The notes beneath the pieces were generated by a model, which was given only the letters and a program-made list of their open reading frames with translations, was not told the DNA's origin and made no database searches. Both the position numbers and the translations under genes were made by a program. 57,750 nucleotides of DNA from an archaeon (GTDB lineage Archaea; Nanobdellota; Nanobdellia; Woesearchaeales; GW2011-AR4): assembly GCA_002688925.1 (NCBI GenBank), contig NZEC01000002.1, positions 6,242 to 63,991 of the forward strand, in the 5' to 3' direction. Positions within the stretch are counted from its first letter, which is position 1. Every line of letters starts with the position of its first letter. Positions 51,649 to 57,750 of this stretch are shown piece by piece.

Positions 51649-51927
51649 TGCAATAATTACAGGCTTTGTCTTATATTGGATTATGATACTTATCTTGATG
51701 AAGCTAGCCTAAAACAATTAAATCTAAACAATGTTAATATGGATTATATATTAAGAAAGCCAGATAGGATTATTTATTTTAAAAAAGCATGGAGGGTTTT
51801 TACAGTAAACACCTGGAACAATAATCCTAATATTCGAAAAAGCGATATGAAGAGAAGAGAGATATATGAAACACCATATAAAATTTTAGATAAAAATATA
51901 GGAGATTGTATCAATAATTTTTTTTAA
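51649..51927 (+). pseudogene. Decayed C-terminal copy of the 677-residue protein
   Basis: The frame reads Y-D-T-Y-L-D-E-A-S-L-K-Q, N-N-V-N-M-D-Y-I-L-R-K-P-D-R-I-I-Y-F and V-F-T-V, matching the C-terminal domain of the gene at 49442-51475 (T-N-Y-I-D-A-N-I-L, then S-Y-I-L-E-K-Q-D-R-I-N-F). No ATG lies near the start of similarity. The open frame further left is antisense to the small minus-strand gene and is probably spurious. Most likely it is the remnant of a tandem duplicate. Confidence 0.6.
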
Positions 51928-51998
51928 TTAATAGTGCATGTTAAGAATAAATATCAGTTGTAACAAACTTAATATACTCCAATATACAATCCAATAAC

Positions 51999-52103
51999 AT
52001 GCCCAAAACAAAAATAATTTTTTCAATTTTCCTTCTAATAATATTATTTACATTAACAAGTTGAAGAGGATTAGAAGCTGATTGTAGGGTAAAGCTAAAT
52101 TAA
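51999..52103 (+). pseudogene. Lipoprotein remnant with a stop at the lipobox cysteine
   Basis: A TATA-like element (TTAATATACT, about 51970-51979) about 25 bp upstream and an ATG lead into M-P-K-T-K-I-I-F-S-I-F-L-L-I-I-L-F-T-L-T-S, a textbook signal peptide. The next codon, where L-T-S-C would place cysteine, is TGA. The frame then continues for 12 codons to TAA. A single TGC/TGT to TGA change would explain it. The surrounding 250-bp gap holds nothing else. Confidence 0.4.
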
Positions 52104-52177
52104 CGTTCACTCCAAACAAACAATAATACCATTAAATTATAGAAAAGTTTATAAATAATAAACGATTTCTACTATAT

Positions 52178-53827
52178 ATGATAACCGAAATATTCACAAA
52201 GAAAAACATAGAAATCCTGAGATTACTCTCAAAAGAAAGCCTGCACATAAGGGATATTGCGCAGAACTTAGACATTTCCCCGGCTAAAGTGCATGCAACG
52301 ATTCAATTGTTCAAGAAAAACAACCTCATAAAGGAGCACAATGAAAAAAACAGGATAATTATCAGCTTAAACAAGGAAAGCTCGATGCTAAAAGAGATCC
52401 AGGATCTGTTAAATACAGGAATCAAAGAAACCCGTTTTGAGCCAAAGCTAAATATTTTTGACACAATAAGCCCATTGGATTTCAGGTATTATGCAAGAAA
52501 TGAAGGAATATTCCAAAAATTACAGCCTTACTTAAGCGAAAATGCAATGATTAAGTACATGGCTAAGGTTGAATCTGCTTTAACTAAAGTTCTTGCCAAA
52601 AAAAATATCTGCAGCCAAAAAATTGCTGATGAGATTGAAAAAGCCTCAAAAAAAATAACAGCAGAAGAAGTCTATATTGAAGAAGATAAATTAAAGCACA
52701 ATATCCGGGCTTTGGTAAACTGCATAAGGGAAAAAGTAAGCGATGAGGCAAAGCCGTTCGTACATTTTACAACAACAAGCCATGACATAATATCAACAGC
52801 AGACGCATTAAGATACAAAGAATTTACTGAAAATGTTCTTGTTCCTGAACTGATTAATTTCGAAAATACTTTAATCAGCTTATCATTAAGGGAAAAAAAC
52901 ACTTTACAAGTAGGAAGAACTCACGGCCAGCATGCAGTCCCGATTACATTTGGCTTCTCAATTGCGCAATATGTTTCCAGATTCGGAAATACTATCAAAA
53001 AAATAAAAAAATCCGGGAATAATTTAAGAGGCAAAATAGCTGGAGCAGTAGGAAGCTACAACGCATCATCATTATTCTTTGACAACCCGGAAGAATTCGA
53101 AAAGCTTGTATTAGAGGAAATAAATCTTAAAGCTTCCCCTATCTCGACGCAAATACCTGAAGCAGAGTTTATCACAGATTATGTTAATGCAGTAATTGAA
53201 AGCTTTGGCGTTCTTGCTAACTTGTCAGATGACATGAGAAATCTTCAAAGATCAGAAATCTCAGAAGTTGCAGAAGTTTTTGCAGCAAAGCAGGTAGGAA
53301 GCTCAACAATGCCCCAGAAAAGAAACCCAATAAACTTTGAAAACGTTAAGAGCCTATGGAAGGAATTCATGCCAAGGATCCAGACAGTTTACTTAGACCA
53401 GATATCAGAGCATCAAAGAGACTTAACAAATTCTGCAACCTCAAGATTCATCCCGGAAATTCTTGCAGCATTATACATCTCTGTTAAAAGATTGAACAGA
53501 ACAATGAAAAACCTTACAGTAGACAAAGTTAACTTAAAAAAGAATTTTGACATGAACAAAGGCCTTATCGTAGCAGAGCCATTATACATCTTATTGGCAG
53601 CAACAGGCCATCCTGATGCCCACGAAGCAGTAAGGCAATTAACACTAAAAGCCCAGTCAGAAAAAAAGCCATTAACAGAGATTATAAAAAAGGAAAAATC
53701 ACTCCAGGATTATCTGAAAAAATTCAGCAAAAAACAGATGAAAATAATAACAAACCCTGAGAAATACACAGGAATATCAGCTAAAAAGACAGAAAAGGTT
53801 TGCAGGGAATGGAAGAGTGAGTTTTAA
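52178..53827 (+). CDS. purB: Adenylosuccinate lyase with N-terminal HTH domain
   Basis: A 549-residue protein. Residues 1-65 form a winged helix (K-K-N-I-E-I-L-R-L-L, then I-R-D-I-A-Q-N-L-D-I-S-P-A-K-V-H as the helix-turn-helix). From about residue 92 it is a full PurB: T-T-T-S-H-D-I (198-204), G-R-T-H249-G-Q-H, and the fumarase-superfamily signature G-S-S-T-M-P-Q-K-R-N-P (374-384) with the catalytic serine. PurB acts twice in purine synthesis (SAICAR to AICAR, and adenylosuccinate to AMP). The fused HTH suggests DNA binding. A TATA box centred about 26 bp upstream of the ATG indicates a leaderless mRNA. Confidence 0.93.
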   Translation: MITEIFTKKNIEILRLLSKESLHIRDIAQNLDISPAKVHATIQLFKKNNLIKEHNEKNRIIISLNKESSMLKEIQDLLNTGIKETRFEPKLNIFDTISPLDFRYYARNEGIFQKLQPYLSENAMIKYMAKVESALTKVLAKKNICSQKIADEIEKASKKITAEEVYIEEDKLKHNIRALVNCIREKVSDEAKPFVHFTTTSHDIISTADALRYKEFTENVLVPELINFENTLISLSLREKNTLQVGRTHGQHAVPITFGFSIAQYVSRFGNTIKKIKKSGNNLRGKIAGAVGSYNASSLFFDNPEEFEKLVLEEINLKASPISTQIPEAEFITDYVNAVIESFGVLANLSDDMRNLQRSEISEVAEVFAAKQVGSSTMPQKRNPINFENVKSLWKEFMPRIQTVYLDQISEHQRDLTNSATSRFIPEILAALYISVKRLNRTMKNLTVDKVNLKKNFDMNKGLIVAEPLYILLAATGHPDAHEAVRQLTLKAQSEKKPLTEIIKKEKSLQDYLKKFSKKQMKIITNPEKYTGISAKKTEKVCREWKSEF

Positions 53828-53835
53828 GATATAAT

Positions 53836-54402
53836 TTATTTTTTAATAATTGACTCAAGGTTCTTTTTTGAAAATTCACTAATCTGGTTTTTTACTTCTT
53901 CAATTTTGTTTAACAGGTTCTCAAAGTCTAATTCAGATCCAGTTTTTTCGTTTAGAGTAGTTGCAACTTCAATAACATATTCTATTTTTTTATCAATTAG
54001 GATAACAGCGTTCCCATACCTTTTTTTTAGAATGTATTTTCTTATTTCAAGAAAACTGTCATAAAATCCTTTCGTTGCTTCGGGATGCAATTTTTGTTCA
54101 TAATTCCCCTCCCAATACCTCTTGATATCACCAAGTTTTTCCCCAGTATAATCATTAAACACTGTTACTATTTTTTCTTTTTTATCTATATCAGTTTCTT
54201 CTTTAACCTTTTTATTTTTATCTATCATTTTGCCACATTTTTGATTTTTCTTTCTGTATACCTGAAATTGAATAATATCGCCTACTTTTGGTTTTTTACT
54301 ATATTGTTTAAGAACTACATATTCAGGATCATAGAAATCAGATACTATCGGATGGCCCTTTTTTCCATAATCAATAACCCTTCCGTTACTATGTACTTTC
54401 AT
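53836..54402 (-). CDS. Hypothetical protein
   Basis: A 188-residue charged protein. The first 60 residues look like a small beta domain (G-R-V-I-D-Y-G-K-K-G-H-P, then V-G-D-I-I-Q-F-Q-V-Y-R-K) that may be an OB or SH3-like fold. The remainder is helical with a basic middle (D-K-N-K-K-V-K-E-E) and an amphipathic C-terminal helix pair. Not recognised. It converges with purB, and its promoter region is shared with the thermosome upstream gap. Confidence 0.55.
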   Translation of the reverse strand: MKVHSNGRVIDYGKKGHPIVSDFYDPEYVVLKQYSKKPKVGDIIQFQVYRKKNQKCGKMIDKNKKVKEETDIDKKEKIVTVFNDYTGEKLGDIKRYWEGNYEQKLHPEATKGFYDSFLEIRKYILKKRYGNAVILIDKKIEYVIEVATTLNEKTGSELDFENLLNKIEEVKNQISEFSKKNLESIIKK

Positions 54403-54556
54403 ATTTATTAAGATAAGCTATTTAAATATAAAAACATTGCCTAAAAACCATAACATTTAAATAGAACTGCTTACTTACTTTTTCCACTAATTTTAAGAAA
54501 TATCTATATTTACAATAAATTAGCAATAAACAGAACACTGTGGAGGGTGGTAAAAA

Positions 54557-56203
54557 ATGACACAACAACAAGTACAGCCTATATTTATTTTGCCTGAAGG
54601 CTCGCAAAGAACTTTAGGAAAAGAAGCTCAGAGAAACAATATTCTGGCAGCAAAAGCAGTTGCAGAGACTGTCAGGACAACACTAGGCCCAAAGGGCATG
54701 GATAAGATGATTGTTGATACTCTTGGAGATGTTACTGTTACAAATGATGGAGTTACAATATTAGAAGATATGAATATTGAGCATCCATCTGCAAAGATGA
54801 TAGTGGAAGTCGCAAAAACACAGGAAAATGAAGTTGGAGATGGAACCACAACAGCTGTTGTTTTAGCAGGAGAGTTATTAAAAAACGCAGAAGAGCTTCT
54901 GGATCAGGATGTCCATCCTGCTGTCATTTCAAGAGGCTACAGGCTCGCAGAAGTAAAAGCCCAGGAAATATTAAACCAGATGGCTGAAAAAATAACTGCC
55001 AATAATGAAGATATCCTTAAAAAAATCGCGCAGACAGCAATGACCGGCAAAGGAGCCGAATATTCAAAAGAAAGCCTTGCAGCATTAGCTGTAAAAGCAG
55101 TTAAAATGGTTGCAGAAGATAAGCATATTGATCGTGATAATATTAAAATAGAAAAAAGGACTGGTGGAAGTGTCCAGGATTCTGAATTGATCAAAGGCAT
55201 TGTAATAGACAAGGAAAGGCTAAGCCCTGGAATGCCAAGGGTTATTGCAGACGCAAAAATCGCTTTGATTGACAGGGAAATTGAGATAAAGAAAACAGAA
55301 ATAGACGCTAATATACAGATAAAGACCCCTGACCAACTGCAGGGATTTTTAGACCAGGAAGAAAAGATGCTTCAGGACATGGTCAATTACATAACCTCTG
55401 CAGGAGCAAACGTTCTTTTATGCCAGAAAGGAATTGATGATGTTGCAACACACTACCTTGCAAAAAACGGAGTTTATGCAGTAAGGAGAGTTTCAGAAAG
55501 CGACATGAAAAAGATAGCAAAAGCAACAAGGGCAAATATCATAAATAATCTTAAGGACTTATCAGGAAATGACCTGGGATTTGCAGGAACAGTAGAGGGA
55601 AAGAAAGTAGGGGATGAGGAATTTACCTATATCCAGGACTGCAAAAACCCAAAAGCTGTTACTTTGTTAATCAGGGGTGGAACAGAGCATGTTACAAGTG
55701 AAATTGAAAGGGCTGTAACAGACGCAGTAGGAGATGTTGCTGCTGCATTAAAAACCGGGTTAGTAGTTGGAGGCGCAGGATCTCCTGAAATCGAGCTGTC
55801 AATGTCAATGAAAAAATATGCAAATTCCCTTTCTGGAAGAGAACAACTAGCAGTAATGGCATTTGCAAATGCAATGGAAGTAATTCCAAGAACATTGGTG
55901 GAAAATGCAGGTCTTGACCCAATAGACTCAATGGCAGACATTAAGGCAGCTCACTCAAAAAAGCAGAAATGGGCAGGAATTGATGTCTTTACAGGAAAGG
56001 TTATGGATGCCTGGAAAAGAGGAGTTATTGAGCCGTTGAACATCAAAACACAGGCAATAAGCTCAGCTGCGGAAGTCTCAGTCATGGTATTAAGGATTGA
56101 TGACGTAATCCAGTCAGCAAGCTCAAACGATCAAATGCCTCAACAAATGCCTCCTGGCGGAATGGGAGGAATGCCACCTGGTATGGGCGGCATGGGCATG
56201 TAA
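54557..56203 (+). CDS. Thermosome subunit (group II chaperonin)
   Basis: A 548-residue chaperonin that folds proteins in a two-ring ATP-driven chamber. ATP-site motifs [17 protein letters not shown] and G-D-G-T-T-T-A are present, with the helical protrusion region in the middle and the methionine/glycine-rich tail [10 protein letters not shown]. Only one subunit gene is seen in this window. It has a TATA box (about 54450-54460), a leader of about 70 nt and a strong GGAGGGTGGT Shine-Dalgarno, consistent with high expression. Confidence 0.97.
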   Translation: MTQQQVQPIFILPEGSQRTLGKEAQRNNILAAKAVAETVRTTLGPKGMDKMIVDTLGDVTVTNDGVTILEDMNIEHPSAKMIVEVAKTQENEVGDGTTTAVVLAGELLKNAEELLDQDVHPAVISRGYRLAEVKAQEILNQMAEKITANNEDILKKIAQTAMTGKGAEYSKESLAALAVKAVKMVAEDKHIDRDNIKIEKRTGGSVQDSELIKGIVIDKERLSPGMPRVIADAKIALIDREIEIKKTEIDANIQIKTPDQLQGFLDQEEKMLQDMVNYITSAGANVLLCQKGIDDVATHYLAKNGVYAVRRVSESDMKKIAKATRANIINNLKDLSGNDLGFAGTVEGKKVGDEEFTYIQDCKNPKAVTLLIRGGTEHVTSEIERAVTDAVGDVAAALKTGLVVGGAGSPEIELSMSMKKYANSLSGREQLAVMAFANAMEVIPRTLVENAGLDPIDSMADIKAAHSKKQKWAGIDVFTGKVMDAWKRGVIEPLNIKTQAISSAAEVSVMVLRIDDVIQSASSNDQMPQQMPPGGMGGMPPGMGGMGM

Positions 56204-56204
56204 G

Positions 56205-56226
56205 ATTTTTTATATTCTTTTCTTCT
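56205..56226 (+). terminator. T-rich terminator after the thermosome gene
   Basis: Two T clusters (ATTTTTTATATTC and TTTTCTTC) directly after the stop, without a hairpin, match the oligo-T terminators used by archaeal RNA polymerase. Confidence 0.45.
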
Positions 56227-56267
56227 AAACAAAATATATTTAAAACATCAAACTATTCATTGATTCA

Positions 56268-56672
56268 ATGAAAAAAGTAATGGCATTCGGGGCATTTGAC
56301 ATACTCCATAAAGGGCATGAGCATTATCTTAAGGAAGCAAAAAATTATGGAGATTATTTAATTGTTTTAGTTGCAAGAGACCAAAATATTGCAAAAATTA
56401 AGGGAAAAAAAGCAGTGCATAATGAACTTTTTCGATTAGAACAAATAGTAAAACTCGATTTTGTTGATGAAGCTGTTTTAGGGGATAAAGAAGATTACCT
56501 TAAAGCTTTGGATGAATACAAGCCCGATATCCTGTGCCTTGGCTATGACCAGAAAACAATAGACGAAAATAAGCTAAAAGAAGAGCTAAAGAAAAGAAAT
56601 ATTAATGCAGAGATTATAAGGGCAAAGCCATTCAAAGAAAATATCTATAAGAGCTCGATACTAAAAAAATAA
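56268..56672 (+). CDS. ribL: RibL-like FAD synthetase / cytidylyltransferase-family protein
   Basis: A 134-residue nucleotidyltransferase: G-A-F-D-I-L-H-K-G-H with the H-x-G-H nucleotide motif, V-A-R-D near residue 37, R-L-E-Q-I-V-K-L-D-F-V-D-E-A and the late L-G-Y-D-Q-K. This pattern fits the archaeal RibL group that adenylylates FMN to FAD. Other cytidylyltransferases (glycerol-3-phosphate type) are close alternatives. A TATA-like element (about 56233-56243) is near the ATG. Confidence 0.8.
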   Translation: MKKVMAFGAFDILHKGHEHYLKEAKNYGDYLIVLVARDQNIAKIKGKKAVHNELFRLEQIVKLDFVDEAVLGDKEDYLKALDEYKPDILCLGYDQKTIDENKLKEELKKRNINAEIIRAKPFKENIYKSSILKK

Positions 56673-56687
56673 GATATAGAAATTAAA

Positions 56688-57395
56688 CTAATTCTTTATC
56701 ACAACTTCCTTGTTAACTAAACTTAACTTATTAATTATTACATGCCCGCAATATTCATCTTCTTTTACAATTTTATAATCATCAACCTGCAGTTTTTTGT
56801 CAAATATTGGGCAATTCAAAACTAAAGTGTCTGCATAGCCGCCTTCAAATCCAACATGGAACTTATACTTTTCGCTGTCTTTTTTTAATTCAGGAAAATT
56901 ATCTTTTGTCAGTGTTTTTCCAAGCCATGGCATTAATCCGGCTGATGCAACCTGGGTAATCATGATTTCATACCCTTTATCCAGCATTTTCTGGAATGCA
57001 ATATCATGATCTTCTCCGGCATGCGCTGCAAAACTTTCGATTCCCATCGGCATCAATACTTCCTGTATGCTTCTTAATTGTGTTTCCTGCAGTCCGGTGC
57101 CCCCTAAAATAACCACATCAACGGGCTCGGTTTTCTGCTTTTCTTCGATTATTTTTTTCACGATCTGGGCTTCCTGTTTTGGGTCTGCTACAGTACATTC
57201 TTTCAGGATATGGGGTATCTTAAGGATTTTTGACAGTTCTTTGGTATGCTCAACAGTTGCATAATGGAATAAATAACAATCCGTTCTATTTGGCTTTATA
57301 GAAACCAGGTATTTTATGTTCCATCCTTTTTCCAAAGCGCAATCTATTGCAAATGTACTGTCCTTTCCTCCTGAATATAATATTGCCACATTCAT
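56688..57395 (-). CDS. dph6: Diphthine-ammonia ligase (Dph6)
   Basis: A 235-residue PP-loop ATPase that amidates diphthine to diphthamide on elongation factor 2. The P-loop S-G-G-K-D-S at residues 8-13, the A-T-V-E-H-T segment, and the family blocks G-G-T-G-L-Q-E-T-Q, H-A-G-E-D and F-E-G-G-Y-A-D-T-L-V-L are present. The length fits archaeal Dph6. Its promoter (ATTTATAAAT, centred about 57424) is 29 bp from the ATG and could also drive transcription rightward. Confidence 0.9.
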   Translation of the reverse strand: MNVAILYSGGKDSTFAIDCALEKGWNIKYLVSIKPNRTDCYLFHYATVEHTKELSKILKIPHILKECTVADPKQEAQIVKKIIEEKQKTEPVDVVILGGTGLQETQLRSIQEVLMPMGIESFAAHAGEDHDIAFQKMLDKGYEIMITQVASAGLMPWLGKTLTKDNFPELKKDSEKYKFHVGFEGGYADTLVLNCPIFDKKLQVDDYKIVKEDEYCGHVIINKLSLVNKEVVIKN

Positions 57396-57454
57396 ATAAT
57401 TAATGGATTAATAACGTATTTATAAATGTTATGTCTTAGTTAGCTCTGTAGAAA

Positions 57455-57550
57455 ATGAAGGTAGCATCAAATTGCGAGCCCTTTGAAAAGCTCATTAAGC
57501 CTGACGGGGACGTCCCTCACGGGGTGGCAGGCATAGAAGACGGTAAATAA
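57455..57550 (+). CDS. Possible 31-codon ORF or GC-rich structured RNA
   Basis: The 355-bp stretch after dph6 starts with a TATA element shared with dph6 and then a GC-richer patch unlike its surroundings. An ATG at 57455, 31 bp from the TATA centre, opens a frame reading M-K-V-A-S-N-C-E-P-F-E-K-L-I-K and later D-V-P-H-G-V-A-G-I-E-D-G-K before TAA. The same patch can fold (GCCTG at 57509-57513 with CAGGC at 57528-57532, and a GGGACGTCCC palindrome), so a small RNA is equally possible. Neither is proven. Confidence 0.3.
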   Translation: MKVASNCEPFEKLIKPDGDVPHGVAGIEDGK

Positions 57551-57600
57551 ACTTATTCCGAGCAATAAGATATTCCTAGATGATTTATTCATCGATAAAG

Positions 57601-57750
57601 GTATTAATAAAGGTATTAATAAAGGTATTAATAAAGGTATTAATAAAGATATTAATGAGGATATTAATAAATATATTAGTGAAGATATTAGTGAAGATAT
57701 TAATGAAGATATTAATGAGGATATTAATAAATATATTAATGAAGATATTA
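57601..57750. repeat. 12-bp tandem repeat array running off the window
   Basis: At least 12.5 units of the type GTATTAATAAAG or ATATTAATGAAG follow each other without spacers to the last base. Two frames stay open: one reads G-I-N-K then D-I-N-E units, the other V-L-I-K then I-L-M-K units. The second starts at an ATG (57580-57582), and unit-to-unit differences there are conservative (V/I, I/M, K/R). The array is either the start of a repetitive protein or a non-coding minisatellite, and the window edge prevents a decision. Confidence 0.85.

Noticed and set aside
51999-52103. TGA recoded as an amino acid in the lipoprotein remnant
   Set aside because: TGA is used as an ordinary stop elsewhere, for example in feoB. 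One point mutation is the simpler explanation.
57601-57750. CRISPR array
   Set aside because: Units are 12 bp, contiguous and without unique spacers, so it is a minisatellite-type tandem repeat. No cas gene is present.

Overview
The window comes from an AT-rich archaeal chromosome, most likely a DPANN lineage of the Woesearchaeota/Pacearchaeota type. Archaeal information-processing genes are present throughout: the exosome Rrp4/Rrp41/Rrp42, SBDS, both proteasome subunits, Pop5 of RNase P, Alba, aCPSF1, fibrillarin and Nop5, eS1, a thermosome subunit and Dph6. They sit beside bacterial-looking genes (GyrB, a 250-residue triosephosphate isomerase, FeoB, CcdA) and small membrane or pilin-like proteins typical of those lineages. 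Many genes have a TATA box about 25 to 28 bp before the start codon and no Shine-Dalgarno motif, so leaderless transcripts appear common. This spacing was used to correct several start sites.

Layout. 1-3750: end of a thioredoxin-fold protein, a CFI-box protein, TpiA, then four minus-strand envelope genes. 3809-7942: the archaeal exosome/proteasome superoperon (rnp2, psmA, SBDS, rrp4, rrp41, rrp42, minus strand). 8092-12070: an amino-acid permease fused to a methyltransferase, Alba, a DUF123 protein and an E1-like/rhodanese protein. 12212-15213: two secreted proteins with PKD/cadherin-like repeats. 15299-20569: a Hel308-type helicase lacking its first RecA domain, a TrmB regulator, PsmB and aCPSF1. 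20745-23992: a ferrous-iron operon (DtxR, FeoB, zinc ribbon, DtxR-FeoA) behind a 20-bp operator. 24179-29285: a SEC11-like peptidase, PdxS/PdxT, fibrillarin/Nop5 and CutA.

30033-37556 is an integrated mobile element of about 7.5 kb that I do not recognise. It is inserted at the 3' end of tRNA-Gln(CTG), is bounded by 13-bp direct repeats, and carries an intact tyrosine recombinase next to the tRNA. Joining its ends would recreate an attP with inverted 9-bp arms around the core. Its cargo is almost entirely unknown: a four-gene minus-strand operon with two probable paralogues, a ribbon-helix-helix protein, a small HExxH membrane protein, a basic coiled-coil protein and the degraded 3' end of a type II restriction-methylase gene.

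37664-45209: eS1, SemiSWEET, GyrB, a lone HATPase and purine genes (purM, a PurS-like gene, purE, purC). 45258-49357: an IMPase-family phosphatase, a Ca2+/Na+ antiporter and an envelope thiol-redox cluster (rhodanese, thioredoxin-like lipoprotein, CcdA) with a 148-bp inverted-repeat element inside it and an ATP-cone protein after it. 49442-52103: an unknown 677-residue membrane protein, a decayed partial copy of its C-terminus, a short antisense gene and a lipoprotein remnant. 52178-57395: an HTH-PurB fusion, a hypothetical protein, the thermosome, a RibL-like nucleotidyltransferase and Dph6. The window ends in a 12-bp tandem repeat that runs off the edge.

All functional calls come from reading motifs by eye. 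No database search was run.
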